Shown here: in pieces, positions 54,972-64,000 of the stretch
How the letters are laid out: each line of letters starts with the position of its first letter
Numbering within the stretch: position 1 is the stretch's first letter
Assembly: GCA_015222055.1 (NCBI GenBank)
Contig: JADFUR010000004.1
Location: forward strand, 1 to 64,000
Reading direction: 5' to 3'
DNA: 64,000 nt
From: Bacteroidota bacterium
Lineage (GTDB): Bacteria; Bacteroidota; Bacteroidia; Bacteroidales; B39-G9
Program-made: the position numbers and the translations under genes
Notes under the pieces: model-generated
Told to the model about the DNA's origin: nothing
The model's input: only the letters and a program-made list of their open reading frames with translations
Database searches by the model: none

Positions 54972-56063
54972 ATGAAAAGATTTATTTTTACATCAATAAT
55001 TTTATTATTATTTACAAGTTTTATTTTTGCACAACAAAAACAAGCCGCAATTTCTTTTGAAACAACTAATCATAATTTTGGAAAAATTAAAGAATTGGGA
55101 GGGAAAGCCACCTTCAAATTCGGCTTCACTAATACAGGAAGTGAACCACTCGTAATTGAGCAAGTTCGTGCATCATGTGGGTGTACTTCTACCGACTGGA
55201 CAAAGCAACCGATTTCTGCAGGGGGAAAAGGTTATGTTGCTGTTTCTTATAATCCAAAACATAGACCTGGAAAATTTTCAAAATCTGTTACTGTTACTAC
55301 AAACAGCGAACGAAAAACAATGCGTTTAAGAATATCTGGTGAAGTAATTCCTAAGCCTCGTACAGTCGAAGATGATTTCCCATATTTAATGGGGAAATTG
55401 AGATTAAAAACCAATCATGTTGCTTTTATGAGAATTGTAAACTCAGAAATTAAAATAAAAGAAGATTCTATTATAAACACTTCATCAGAATTGATGAAAG
55501 TAACTTTTAAAAATGTTCCTTCGTATTTAAAATTAGAAGTTAAGCCTAAAACACTTAAGCCTAAAGAAAAAGGAGTCGTAAAAGTAACTTATGATGCAAC
55601 CGTTCGTAATGATTGGGGATTTTTAATTGATAGGGTTGAGGTTCTTGTTAATGGAGTGAAAGTTTCAAAAAATCGCATGTCTATTAGCTCTACCGTTGAA
55701 GAAGATTTTTCAAAACTTACAGAAAAACAACTAAAAAATGCTCCTTCAATGAAATTTGAAGAGAGAGTTTTTAATTTTGGGAAAATTAATCAAGGAGAAA
55801 AAGTAGAACATATTTTTAAATTTAAAAATGAAGGCAAAAGCGATTTAATTATTCATAAAACAAGAGCTAGTTGTGGATGTACTGCAATTAATATGAATAA
55901 AACAACAATAAAAAAAGGAGAAGAATCTTCTATAAAAGTAGTATTCAACTCTAGAGGAAAACGCAATCAACAAAACAAAACCATAACTATTATTTCTAAT
56001 GATCCAAAACATGCTTCAACAGTTTTAAAAGTATCTGGTTTTGTTAATGTACCTAAAAAATAA
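54972..56063 (+). CDS. Exported DUF1573 (two-domain) protein
   Basis: A signal peptide (to FIFAQ, about residue 19) is followed by an ASH/DUF1573 domain with NHNFGKIKELGGKATFKFGFTNTGSEPL and RASCGCTSTDW. A second copy has FNFGKINQGEKVEHIFKFKNEG and RASCGCTAINM. The central part is a related Ig-like domain without the Cys pair. Such domains bind extracytoplasmic partners; role unknown. Terminator hairpin after the stop. Confidence 0.9.
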   Translation: MKRFIFTSIILLLFTSFIFAQQKQAAISFETTNHNFGKIKELGGKATFKFGFTNTGSEPLVIEQVRASCGCTSTDWTKQPISAGGKGYVAVSYNPKHRPGKFSKSVTVTTNSERKTMRLRISGEVIPKPRTVEDDFPYLMGKLRLKTNHVAFMRIVNSEIKIKEDSIINTSSELMKVTFKNVPSYLKLEVKPKTLKPKEKGVVKVTYDATVRNDWGFLIDRVEVLVNGVKVSKNRMSISSTVEEDFSKLTEKQLKNAPSMKFEERVFNFGKINQGEKVEHIFKFKNEGKSDLIIHKTRASCGCTAINMNKTTIKKGEESSIKVVFNSRGKRNQQNKTITIISNDPKHASTVLKVSGFVNVPKK

Positions 56064-56085
56064 ATTGTTTTAATATATTTTATAA

Positions 56086-56115
56086 AGTGTGTCTTTTCTT
56101 AAGGCACATTTTTTT
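56086..56115 (+). terminator. Intrinsic terminator
   Basis: TGTGTCTT (56088-56095) pairs with AAGGCACA (56101-56108), one G-T pair, around TTCTT, followed by eight T residues. Confidence 0.75.
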
Positions 56116-56211
56116 TATTATTAAAATAACTTTTTGATATTTTTTAACAGAAAAAAAGTAATTTTATACTTAATATTTTTTATAATATTTTACCGAAATA
56201 TTGATATTAAT

Positions 56212-57291
56212 ATGAAAGACAAAAGTGCACTTAAAGTAAATAAAGGAATAAAACAACCACCTTCAGTTAATAATGATGCAGTTAAGAAGCTACAACTGAA
56301 AAGGAAACAGGTTTATTCTGTTTCTGAATTTGTAGAAAGAATAACTAAAGGAGATCGTAGCATATTAAGTCAAGCAATTACATTAATTGAAAGTTCATTA
56401 CCTAAACATCAAATTATTGCACAAGAAATAATAGGTAAATGTTTGCCTTATTCAGGAAATTCAATACGTATTGGTATAACTGGAGTGCCAGGAGTTGGTA
56501 AAAGTACATTTATTGAAGCAATAGGAAAAGAAATTACTTCTGTAGGTGGAAAATTAGCAGTTTTGGCAATCGACCCTAGCAGTGAGCGTTCAAAAGGAAG
56601 TATATTAGGAGACAAAACCAGAATGGAAGATCTCGCAACCGATAAGAATGCTTATATTCGTCCTTCACCATCAGCGGGTTCGCTTGGAGGAGTTGCTCGC
56701 AAAACCCGAGAAACGGTGGTTTTATGTGAAGCTGCTGGTTTCGATACAATTTTTATTGAAACGGTAGGAGTTGGGCAGTCTGAAACAGCAGTGCATTCAA
56801 TGGTCGATTTTTTTCTTCTCCTTATGTTAGCAGGTGCCGGCGATGAGCTTCAAGGAATGAAAAGAGGGATTATGGAAATGGCTGATGCAATTGCCATTAA
56901 TAAAGCAGAAGGCGATAACATTAATAAGGCAAATTTAGCAAAGGTTCAATATCAAAACGCCTTGCATTTATTTCCTCCAAAAAAATCTAATTGGATAGCT
57001 AAAGCTACTACATGTTCTGCTATTTCAAAAAAAGGTGTTAGTGAGATTTGGCATATGATACTAGATTATAAGAAACTTACACAAGAAAATAATTATTTTA
57101 ATACTTACAGAAAAGAACAGTCAAAATATTGGATGTATGAAACAATAAATGATAATCTGAAATTTCATTTTTATAATAATTCAGATGTTATTAGTAAACT
57201 GACACTATTAGAAGAAAAGGTCATGAGTGGAGAAATAAGTTCTTTTTATGCTGCAAAAATATTAATTGAGGATTATTTTAATTTGAAATAA
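56212..57291 (+). CDS. meaB: Methylmalonyl-CoA mutase-associated GTPase MeaB
   Basis: From ATG 56212 it is 359 residues; an upstream start would add a hydrophobic stretch not found in the family. P-loop GVPGVGKST (91-99), then LAIDPSSERSKGSILGDKTRM, FIETVGVGQSE (switch) and NKAEGDN (NKxD variant NKAEGD) are typical of MeaB/ArgK. It protects and reloads adenosylcobalamin in methylmalonyl-CoA mutase. No mutase gene is in the window. Confidence 0.94.
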   Translation: MKDKSALKVNKGIKQPPSVNNDAVKKLQLKRKQVYSVSEFVERITKGDRSILSQAITLIESSLPKHQIIAQEIIGKCLPYSGNSIRIGITGVPGVGKSTFIEAIGKEITSVGGKLAVLAIDPSSERSKGSILGDKTRMEDLATDKNAYIRPSPSAGSLGGVARKTRETVVLCEAAGFDTIFIETVGVGQSETAVHSMVDFFLLLMLAGAGDELQGMKRGIMEMADAIAINKAEGDNINKANLAKVQYQNALHLFPPKKSNWIAKATTCSAISKKGVSEIWHMILDYKKLTQENNYFNTYRKEQSKYWMYETINDNLKFHFYNNSDVISKLTLLEEKVMSGEISSFYAAKILIEDYFNLK

Positions 57292-57351
57292 ATAAATATA
57301 TACTCATTTTGAATATTAAGGAAAATGAGTATATACAAAATTACAGAGTGC

Positions 57352-57558
57352 TTAAATATATATCGTATTAGAATTTTTTGGTGGCATAACTATCCATAAA
57401 ATAATATAAGCCAATGTCCCGGGGAAACCTGCACTAAAGATAGAGACTAATAAATATAAAATTCTCACTAAAGCAATATCCCATCCCAACCATTCAGCAA
57501 TACCGGCACAAACACCAGCAATTACTCTATTGTTTGAACGTGTTAATTTTTTTTCCAT
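57352..57558 (-). CDS. PspC-domain small membrane protein
   Basis: 68 residues matching the PspC domain from end to end: KKLTRSNNRVIAGVCAGIAEWLGWDIALVRILYLL, then a second membrane helix and WIVMPP. PspC-type proteins act in the envelope-stress response; stand-alone copies are common in Bacteroidota. Confidence 0.92.
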   Translation of the reverse strand: MEKKLTRSNNRVIAGVCAGIAEWLGWDIALVRILYLLVSIFSAGFPGTLAYIILWIVMPPKNSNTIYI

Positions 57559-57596
57559 ATTTTATTTTTTTCAAAGAGAACTTTAAACTCAATACC

Positions 57597-58796
57597 TTAA
57601 GTCATAATAAATAAAGGTTTAAATTCAAAAGTTTTATAATAAGGTCTCAGTCTCTCAGTATTATAGAAATTTTTTACACTTACAATTTTTTTTGAGCTTG
57701 TAACAACATCAATAGGAGCATTGTCGTATCTACCATCTTTAAGAATAACTAATCGGCCATGAACTCCTTTAATAATAAGATCTAAAGCAAGATTACCAAA
57801 AGCCATAGGAACAATAGAATCCATTGCATCAGGCTCTCCACATCGAACAAGATAACCTAGTTTTTGATTAATAACATTAATAGTTCTATGATTGTTGTAA
57901 TCTGACGACAACTCTTTTATTTTTGAACCAACAATATTACCAATACCGCCTAGTTTTGCGTGACCGTAAGCGTCTTTTTTACCATCAAGAAACATCATTT
58001 TATCTTGACCTTTAAAAGTAGCACCCTCAGAAACAAGCACAACAGAATATTTGCTTGGATTTTCATAGCGGTCTTCAACTAAAAGTTCGGCTAATTTGTT
58101 AATATCAAACTTATGCTCAGGAATAACACACCTGTTAGCTGCACCTGCCATTGTTGGTAGTAATGCTGTAAAACCTGCATAGCGACCAAAAACTTCAAGT
58201 ACCAAAATTCTTTCGTGAGAACCAGCTGAAGTCCGTAAACTATTTGTCATCATAATTGTTCTAGTCACACATGTGCTAAAACCTATGCAATAATCTGTTC
58301 CGGGAACATCGTTATCCATAGTTTTGGGTATGGCAACAACTTTAACTCCTTCTTTGTATAATCGAACACCATAACTTAAAGTATCATCACCCCCAATAGG
58401 GATTAAATAATCAATTCCCATGAAATCCAAATTTTGAATTACTTCAGGCGTTAAGTCGTTTACTTCATCTATATATTTTTCTTTTAAGTGTAAAGGAACA
58501 TTAACAACATCTATGTGACTAGGTTTAGTGCGAGAAGTGTGAAGAAAAGTTCCTCCGCTTCTACCAATTTTGTTAACAAGTTCTTCTGTTAGAGTAATGT
58601 AGTTGTCGCTATTATCTGCGTCTTTATCACGAATAATATCAATCAAGCCTTTCCATCCATGTCTAATTCCTATAACTCTGTAACCTTCGCGTATAGCTCT
58701 TATTGTTACTGCTCTAATTGCAGGATTTAGTCCGGGAACATCACCACCACCTGTTAAAATTCCAATTGTTCCTTTAGATTTTTTTATGTTCATCAT
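57597..58796 (-). CDS. Phosphofructokinase with pyrophosphate-type active-site residues
   Basis: 399 residues of the PFK fold. GILTGGGDVPGLNPAIR is the phosphate-binding start. The key positions read GGDDT (135-139) and PKTMDND (157-163). ATP-dependent enzymes have GGDGS and PGTIDND; Asp in the first and Lys in the second motif are the hallmarks of PPi-dependent PFKs, so PPi use is likely. NRCVIPE and QKLGYLVRCGEPDAMD follow as usual. It would make glycolysis reversible at this step. It is followed at its upstream side by a small acidic gene on the same strand. Confidence 0.88.
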   Translation of the reverse strand: MMNIKKSKGTIGILTGGGDVPGLNPAIRAVTIRAIREGYRVIGIRHGWKGLIDIIRDKDADNSDNYITLTEELVNKIGRSGGTFLHTSRTKPSHIDVVNVPLHLKEKYIDEVNDLTPEVIQNLDFMGIDYLIPIGGDDTLSYGVRLYKEGVKVVAIPKTMDNDVPGTDYCIGFSTCVTRTIMMTNSLRTSAGSHERILVLEVFGRYAGFTALLPTMAGAANRCVIPEHKFDINKLAELLVEDRYENPSKYSVVLVSEGATFKGQDKMMFLDGKKDAYGHAKLGGIGNIVGSKIKELSSDYNNHRTINVINQKLGYLVRCGEPDAMDSIVPMAFGNLALDLIIKGVHGRLVILKDGRYDNAPIDVVTSSKKIVSVKNFYNTERLRPYYKTFEFKPLFIMT

Positions 58797-58810
58797 GATT
58801 GAAATAAGTA

Positions 58811-59068
58811 TTAGTTTTTGTTAAAAGTTTCATCAAAAAGTTCATCTTGAGAATCTAACTCAGTGTCAAAAAATTGTTCAGCTTCTTTTAGTAGTTGTGA
58901 AATAACACTATTGTCGGTTATTGGTTTATCAAGCCAATAAATTTTTTGATCAGTATTAAAATCTTCAATATCGCTTTCAACAATATAGCGGGGTTCTTTT
59001 GTATGAACTATAAATACTTTTTCTGGTAATTCTTGTGAATTATCAGCAATTAAAAATTTTGGTAACAT
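58811..59068 (-). CDS. Small acidic conserved protein next to phosphofructokinase
   Basis: 85 residues from ATG 59068, which is preceded by AAAAGGAGACGAA, a good ribosome-binding site; an earlier ATG exists ten codons upstream. LPKFLIADNSQELPEKVFIVHTKEPRYIVE looks like a conserved cytoplasmic domain and the tail is acidic. It lies 14 bp upstream of the phosphofructokinase gene. Function unknown. Confidence 0.72.
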   Translation of the reverse strand: MLPKFLIADNSQELPEKVFIVHTKEPRYIVESDIEDFNTDQKIYWLDKPITDNSVISQLLKEAEQFFDTELDSQDELFDETFNKN

Positions 59069-59198
59069 TTCGTCTCCTTTTTTTATTATTAGATTCAACG
59101 AAAAGTAATAAAATTTATTTATTTTGACAAGAAGTTTCTAAAAAAATAATTGATATTTTTTGTTTCTTTGTAATGTTATTAAAAAAGAATTTTTAATT

Positions 59199-60944
59199 AT
59201 GAAAAAAATATTATTTGCGTGTAATTTATTATTATTATGTTTTCTTATTTCCTTTAATTCAAATTCACAAACAGTTAATTTAAAAATTATTGAAACAAGT
59301 GATATTCATGGTCATATTTTTCCCTACGATTTTGTTAACGATTTATCATTGCAAACTTCGCAATCACAAGTTAGTGAGTATGTTAAACAAGAACGTGCAA
59401 AAATAAACCAAGAGGTTATTTTGTTAGATAATGGTGATATTTTACAAGGCCAACCGGTTGTTTATTATTATAATTTTGAAAATACTAAAAAGAAACATAT
59501 CTGTTCGCGGGTAATGAATTATATGAAATATGATGCTGCAACTATTGGTAATCACGATATAGAGCCCGGACATCAAGTATATGATAAAATTAAAAAGGAA
59601 TTGAATTTTCCATGGATGGCTGCAAATGCAGTAGATAATAAAACAAAAGAACCTTATTTTGTTCCTTATACTATGATTTTCAGAAAAGGAATTAAAATTG
59701 CTGTTTTGGGAATGATTACTCCGGGAATACCAAATTGGCTTCCCGAAAATATTTGGAAAGGAATTGTTTTTAACGACATGATTGAGACTGCACAAAAATG
59801 GGTGAAAATAATAAATGAAAAAGAGCATCCTGATGTTTTAATTGGCTTGTTTCATTCTGGTGTTGATTATACTTATGGTAATGTGACAGCAGATACTTAC
59901 CGAAATGAAAATGCATCGAAACTTGTAGCACAAAAAGTTCCCGGATTTGATGTTATTTTTGCTGGTCACGATCATCATAAATATAACATGAAAATAAAAA
60001 ATCCAAAAGGTGACGAAGTAATTTTGCTTGACCCTGCACGACATGCCGATTTTGTTTCTGTTGTAAATATTACTTTAAATTATGATAGTCTAAATAATAG
60101 GTGTAAAAAAATTGTTGAAGGTGAGTTGGTTGATATGAGGAATTATAAACCTGATGCCGAATTTATTGAAAAATTCGCGGCAGATTTTAATGAAGTGAAA
60201 AATTATGTTTCGAAACCAATAGGTGAGTTTACTGAGACTATTTCAACAAGAGATGCATTATTTGGAAATTCTTCATTTGTCGATTTAATACAAAATATAC
60301 AACTAAATTTAACTAAAGCTGATATTTCTTTTGCAGCTCCTCTTTTATTCGATGCCAGAATAAACAAAGGTGAAGTATTTGTTAGAGATATGTTTAAACT
60401 CTATAAGTTTGAAAATTTATTATACACAATGGAACTCTCTGGAACAGAAGTGAAAAATTATCTTGAATTTTCTTATGATAACTGGTTTAATAAGATGAAA
60501 GATGAAAATGATAATCTGCTTAGATTTAAAATTGATTCAACCGGAAATACTACAAATAGACTATATTCTTCCTTTTATAATTTTTCGTCGGCAGCCGGAA
60601 TAAAATATACAATTGATGCATCGAAGCCTTTAGGATACAAGCTTAATATTGTTTCAATGTCAGATGGTTCTTCATTTGATTTGAATAAAAAATATAAAGT
60701 TGCAATTAATTCATATCGTGGTAATGGTGGTGGTGGTCATCTCGTTGATGGAGCTAAAATTAATCAAAATGAACTGCCGGAAAGAATTATTTCATCAACC
60801 CAAAAAGATTTGCGATATTTTTTAATGAAATGGATTGAAAAGAAAAAAATTATTTCTCCAAACAAATTAAATAACTGGACTGTTATTCCTAATGAATGGT
60901 GGAAAAAAGGAAAAGAAAAAGATTTTAAGATTTTATATAAGTAA
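59199..60944 (+). CDS. Exported 5'-nucleotidase/2',3'-cyclic phosphodiesterase-type metallophosphatase
   Basis: ATG 59199 yields a signal peptide (FACNLLLLCFLISFNSNSQ); the earlier start would put residues before it. The metallophosphatase set is complete: ETSDIHGHIFP, LDNGDILQGQP, IGNHDIEPG, GLFHSGVD and FAGHDHH, giving the Asp, His and Asn ligands of two metals. The C-terminal 5'-nucleotidase domain with NSYRGNGGGGH (substrate Phe/Gly region) follows. 581 residues. A periplasmic nucleotide-scavenging enzyme. Confidence 0.92.
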   Translation: MKKILFACNLLLLCFLISFNSNSQTVNLKIIETSDIHGHIFPYDFVNDLSLQTSQSQVSEYVKQERAKINQEVILLDNGDILQGQPVVYYYNFENTKKKHICSRVMNYMKYDAATIGNHDIEPGHQVYDKIKKELNFPWMAANAVDNKTKEPYFVPYTMIFRKGIKIAVLGMITPGIPNWLPENIWKGIVFNDMIETAQKWVKIINEKEHPDVLIGLFHSGVDYTYGNVTADTYRNENASKLVAQKVPGFDVIFAGHDHHKYNMKIKNPKGDEVILLDPARHADFVSVVNITLNYDSLNNRCKKIVEGELVDMRNYKPDAEFIEKFAADFNEVKNYVSKPIGEFTETISTRDALFGNSSFVDLIQNIQLNLTKADISFAAPLLFDARINKGEVFVRDMFKLYKFENLLYTMELSGTEVKNYLEFSYDNWFNKMKDENDNLLRFKIDSTGNTTNRLYSSFYNFSSAAGIKYTIDASKPLGYKLNIVSMSDGSSFDLNKKYKVAINSYRGNGGGGHLVDGAKINQNELPERIISSTQKDLRYFLMKWIEKKKIISPNKLNNWTVIPNEWWKKGKEKDFKILYK

Positions 60945-61017
60945 AAATTAAATATTAGTTATTTTTTGAAAAAAATTATATTTTTGTTATTCAAAATCAT
61001 TCTAAATTACAAGAAAG

Positions 61018-62046
61018 ATGATTGAAGTTTTTTTTCAAAATTTTAAGCATGCAATCACTATCACAGCTTTTGTGTTAATGATGATGCTTATTATTGAGTA
61101 TGTCAATGTGCAGTCAAAAGGTACATGGACCAAACAATTTCAAAAATCAACATGGTTGCAAATTATTTTTGCAGCATTAATGGGTATTACTCCAGGGTGT
61201 CTTGGAGCTTTTACTATTGTTGCATTATATACTCATAATATATTAAATTTTGCTGCACTAGTAACCGTAATGATTGCAACATCAGGCGATGAGGCTTTTG
61301 TTATGTTTTCAACTATGCCTAAGTATGCATTAAAACTAACATTAATTATTTTTATTATTTCAATAATTGTAGGTTTTATTGTTAATTTTTTCGTGAAAAA
61401 CAAGAAAATAGAAAAGAGCGATTTTGAATTCAAAATCCATAAACATGTTGAAATATGTGGGTGTTATCAGCCTAAAAATATTATCCCACAATTAAAAAAT
61501 ATTACACGTCAAAGAGCAATATTTATAAGTGGTTTTTTCTTATTTTTTATTGCCTTAAGTTTTGGTATAATAGGCCCAGAAAAATGGAATTGGATAAAAT
61601 ACATTTTTTTCTTTGGTGGTTTGGCAACGATATTTATTGTTCTTACTGTGCCCGATCATTTTATTAAAGAGCACTTGTGGGGACATGTAATTAAAGATCA
61701 TCTGCTTACCATATTTTTATGGGTTTTTGGTGCATTAATTTTTATTCATTTTTTAGAAAGTTATTTTGATATTACTGATTGGTTGCAATCTAATCAACTA
61801 ATTATTTTATTTATTGCTGTATTGGTAGGGATTATACCCGAATCTGGACCACATATGGTTTTTATAACTTTATTTATTAATGGAACAATACCTTTTAGTG
61901 TTTTAATGGCTAGTTCAATAGTTCAAGATGGACATGGAATGTTACCACTTTTTGCAGAATCGAAAAAAAGTTTTGTGTGGGTCAAAATTATTAATATTAT
62001 AGTTGGCCTAATTGTAGGGCTTTCTGGATATTTTTTTAATTGGTAA
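61018..62046 (+). CDS. Putative 10-TM heavy-metal (manganese) exporter
   Basis: 342 residues with about ten membrane segments in two related halves. GITPGCLGAFTIVALYTHNILNFAALVTVMIATSGDEAFVMF in the first half and GIIPESGPHMVFITLFINGTIPFSVLMASSIVQDGHGMLPL in the second show the PGC/PES and acidic/His pattern of the ArsP_2 (putative heavy-metal or manganese exporter) family. A hydrophilic linker with HKHVEICGCYQPKN contains His and Cys. The transported ion is inferred, most likely manganese. Confidence 0.82.
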   Translation: MIEVFFQNFKHAITITAFVLMMMLIIEYVNVQSKGTWTKQFQKSTWLQIIFAALMGITPGCLGAFTIVALYTHNILNFAALVTVMIATSGDEAFVMFSTMPKYALKLTLIIFIISIIVGFIVNFFVKNKKIEKSDFEFKIHKHVEICGCYQPKNIIPQLKNITRQRAIFISGFFLFFIALSFGIIGPEKWNWIKYIFFFGGLATIFIVLTVPDHFIKEHLWGHVIKDHLLTIFLWVFGALIFIHFLESYFDITDWLQSNQLIILFIAVLVGIIPESGPHMVFITLFINGTIPFSVLMASSIVQDGHGMLPLFAESKKSFVWVKIINIIVGLIVGLSGYFFNW

Positions 62047-62147
62047 ATGAAAATATTTTTTTAACTCCTTGTAAACCTGAAAAATAAAATATATTTTCGC
62101 ATCATAGTTATAGTTATAGTTATTTTTATATTTAAATATATACATAA

Positions 62148-63539
62148 ATGAATTACGATTTAATAATTATTGGTAGTGGACCTGGCGGATATGTTGCTGC
62201 TATTAGGGCTTCACAATTAGGAATGAAAGTTGGCGTTATTGAGAGAGCCGAACTCGGAGGTATTTGTTTAAATTGGGGATGCATCCCAACAAAATCATTG
62301 TTAAAAAGTGCACAAGTCTTTAACTATATTAAACATGCCGAGAATTATGGGATTGATGTTAACGGTGAAGCAAAACCTGACTTTGCAAAAATAGTTGAAC
62401 GTAGCCGTCAGGTTGCCGAAGGAATGAGTAAAGGGATACAATATCTCTTTAAAAAGAATAAGGTTGACCATATAAAAGGTTTTGGTAAATTAGTTGATAA
62501 TAAATCAGTTGAAGTTACCGATGATGACGGTAACAAAACAGTTTATGAAAGTAAACATATTATTTTAGCAACTGGTGCTCGTTCAAGAGAATTGCCAAAT
62601 TTAAAACAAGATGGCAAAAAAATTATTGGTTACCGTGAAGCACTAACATTAAAAGAACAACCAGAATCAATGATTGTTGTTGGTTCAGGAGCAATTGGAA
62701 CTGAACTTGCATTTTTTTATAATTCAATTGGAACGAAAGTTACTTTAGTTGAATTCTTACCAAACATTGTTCCTGTTGAAGATGAAGATGTTTCAAAACA
62801 ATTGGGTCGTTCTCTTAAAAAAGCAAAAATTAAAGTAATGCTTAAATCAACAGTTGAATCTGTTGACGTGAGTGGCGATAAATGTAAAGTTACCATTAAA
62901 ACACCCAAAAAAGAAGAAATTCATGAAGCCGATATTGTTTTATCAGCTGTTGGTGTAAGTACAAATTTACAAGGTATTGGTATTGAAGATTTAGGTATTG
63001 AATTAGAAAAAGGCAAAATAAAAGTTGATGATTTTTATAGAACTAATCTTGATGGTGTTTATGCTATTGGTGATATAGTTCATGGTCCTGCATTAGCTCA
63101 TGTTGCTTCGGCCGAAGCAATTGTTTGTGTTGAAAAAATTGCAGGTAAAAATCCAACACCTGTCGATTATTCTAATATTCCTGGTTGTACTTATACTTCA
63201 CCCGAAGTAGCGTCAATTGGATTAACCGAAAGAGCTGCTATTGAAGCTGGTAATGAACTAAAAATTGGTAAATTTCCGTTTACAGCATCTGGAAAAGCTA
63301 GCTCAGCAGGCGAAAAAGATGGTTTTGTTAAATTAATTTTTGATGCAAAAACAGATTTGTTATTAGGTGCTCATCTTATTGGAGCTAACGTAACAGAGAT
63401 GATTGAAGAACTAGCTGTTGCCCGAAAAATGAATGCTACTTCTAAAGATATTTTAAATACGATTCATCCACATCCTACTATGTCAGAATCTATAAAAGAT
63501 GCTGCTGAAGATGCAAATGATGAGGCTATTCATCTTTAG
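62148..63539 (+). CDS. lpdA: Dihydrolipoyl dehydrogenase (E3)
   Basis: FAD-binding GSGPGGYVAA, then the redox disulfide in GGICLNWGCIPTKS (Cys40, Cys45), NAD-binding GSGAIGTELAFFY, GVYAIGDIVHGPALAHVASAE, and the catalytic HPHPTMSE near the C terminus. 463 residues is the standard length. E3 serves 2-oxoacid dehydrogenases and glycine cleavage; no E1/E2 gene is adjacent. TATAGT is repeated three times at 62103-62120 upstream. Confidence 0.96.
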   Translation: MNYDLIIIGSGPGGYVAAIRASQLGMKVGVIERAELGGICLNWGCIPTKSLLKSAQVFNYIKHAENYGIDVNGEAKPDFAKIVERSRQVAEGMSKGIQYLFKKNKVDHIKGFGKLVDNKSVEVTDDDGNKTVYESKHIILATGARSRELPNLKQDGKKIIGYREALTLKEQPESMIVVGSGAIGTELAFFYNSIGTKVTLVEFLPNIVPVEDEDVSKQLGRSLKKAKIKVMLKSTVESVDVSGDKCKVTIKTPKKEEIHEADIVLSAVGVSTNLQGIGIEDLGIELEKGKIKVDDFYRTNLDGVYAIGDIVHGPALAHVASAEAIVCVEKIAGKNPTPVDYSNIPGCTYTSPEVASIGLTERAAIEAGNELKIGKFPFTASGKASSAGEKDGFVKLIFDAKTDLLLGAHLIGANVTEMIEELAVARKMNATSKDILNTIHPHPTMSESIKDAAEDANDEAIHL

Positions 63540-63563
63540 ATAGATATATATATTATTATTGAT

Positions 63564-63592
63564 AGGCATAGCTTTTAGCTGTGCCTTTTTTT
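63564..63592 (+). terminator. Intrinsic terminator after lpdA
   Basis: AGGCATAGC (63564-63572) pairs with GCTGTGCCT around TTTTA, with one T-G pair, followed by a T tract. Confidence 0.85.
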
Positions 63593-63682
63593 GTTTATTA
63601 ATGTAATAAATAAGTAAAAAAATTTATTACATTTGAAAGAATAATAGTTTGATATTATTCACTAAAAAATGGCGGAATTTAT

Positions 63683-64000
63683 ATGGTTGATAAAAAGAAA
63701 GAGCATCCAAAGGAGAAATCTAAATTACATCCACGAAATAAGCATCGAAAGAGATATGATTTTAAACAGCTTATTAGTAGTTGCCCTGATTTAGCTGAAT
63801 TTGTTAAGCTGAATAATTATAACGACGAATCAATTGATTTTCATAATCCTGAAGCAGTGAAAATGCTGAATAAAGCACTGCTGATGCATTATTACGACAT
63901 AGATTATTGGGATATCCCCCAAAATTATTTATGTCCTCCCATACCAGGAAGAGCAGACTACATTCATTATATTGCAGATTTGTTGAGTAGTAAGAACAAT
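63683..64000 (+). CDS. rlmF: 23S rRNA (adenine-1618-N6) methyltransferase RlmF, 5' part only
   Basis: From ATG 63683 the frame stays open to the window end (106 codons). [39 protein letters not shown] and [20 protein letters not shown] match the N-terminal half of RlmF/METTL16-type enzymes. The SAM-binding and NPPF catalytic motifs lie beyond the window. It methylates A1618 of 23S rRNA in the assembled large-subunit precursor. Confidence 0.93.
   Translation, partial: MVDKKKEHPKEKSKLHPRNKHRKRYDFKQLISSCPDLAEFVKLNNYNDESIDFHNPEAVKMLNKALLMHYYDIDYWDIPQNYLCPPIPGRADYIHYIADLLSSKNN

Noticed and set aside
1-64000. tRNA or rRNA genes
   Set aside because: I looked for T-arm and CCA-proximal patterns and conserved rRNA stretches and found none; a covariance search could still reveal a tRNA.

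Overview
The window is AT-rich DNA from a member of the Bacteroidota, probably class Bacteroidia and the Bacteroidales-like side of it. The evidence is the gene content: OMP beta-barrel proteins, DUF1573 and DUF2807 proteins, a BioC/BioG-type biotin operon, a MeaB GTPase, a PPi-type phosphofructokinase and a grasp-with-spasm peptide locus. Several promoters also carry the Bacteroidota -7 box TAnnTTTG. I saw no rRNA, tRNA, CRISPR array, transposase or integrase.

Region 1 (1-13,800) is accessory, and every gene lies on the + strand. It holds two gene fragments joined out of frame, a frameshifted membrane mannosyltransferase, a peptide (RiPP) locus, a lone thioredoxin-fold protein, a DCL/DUF3223 protein with an HNH-like tail, a Fic protein, and an ECF sigma/anti-sigma/propeller trio. 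Genes are separated by three near-identical ~375-bp non-coding repeats and by hairpin-rich spacers. Several modules start with GTT(A/G)... and end with the reverse complement of that start, as integron gene cassettes do. I treat this as a candidate cassette array.

The RiPP locus (3,152-7,298) has a stand-alone LytTR regulator, a 59-residue precursor with a double-glycine leader, an unknown exported protein, an ATP-grasp enzyme, a 64-residue unknown and a SPASM protein without a radical-SAM CxxxCxxC motif. Upstream of the precursor is a Bacteroidota promoter preceded by two direct repeats 21 bp apart, the layout expected for a LytTR operator. An intrinsic terminator separates the precursor from the enzyme genes.

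Region 2 (13,850-31,750) is core-like. It has a compact biotin operon (bioB-bioA-bioF-bioG-bioC-bioD, minus strand), a dicarboxylate/amino-acid symporter, a FlK-like thioesterase, a large HExxH/propeller/outer-membrane protein, a PorT-like barrel, a hydantoinase-family amidohydrolase whose leader is a 16-bp perfect inverted repeat, and mutS2.

Region 3 (31,880-39,475) is an island bounded by a 43-bp perfect direct repeat. It carries a five-gene operon: an exported caspase-fold protease, a beta-barrel, a 1,018-residue lipoprotein of repeated FN3-like and DGGY units, a protein with an RxxxxH (HEPN-like) motif, and a small Cys-His-Asp protein. I do not recognise this set as a described system.

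Region 4 (39,500-64,000) is mostly housekeeping: an AAA/DUF4143 ATPase, hisS with a C-terminus altered by a dispersed repeat, a histidine ammonia-lyase-family enzyme, an Hsp15-like S4 protein, a CAP/OmpA-like protein, an ALG9/PIG-B-like glycosyltransferase, a DUF2807 lipoprotein, a PagL-like deacylase, SiaB, a YbdG-like MscS channel, a DUF1573 protein, meaB, a PspC protein, phosphofructokinase, a 5'-nucleotidase-type metallophosphatase, a putative 10-TM metal exporter, lpdA, and the 5' part of rlmF running off the end.
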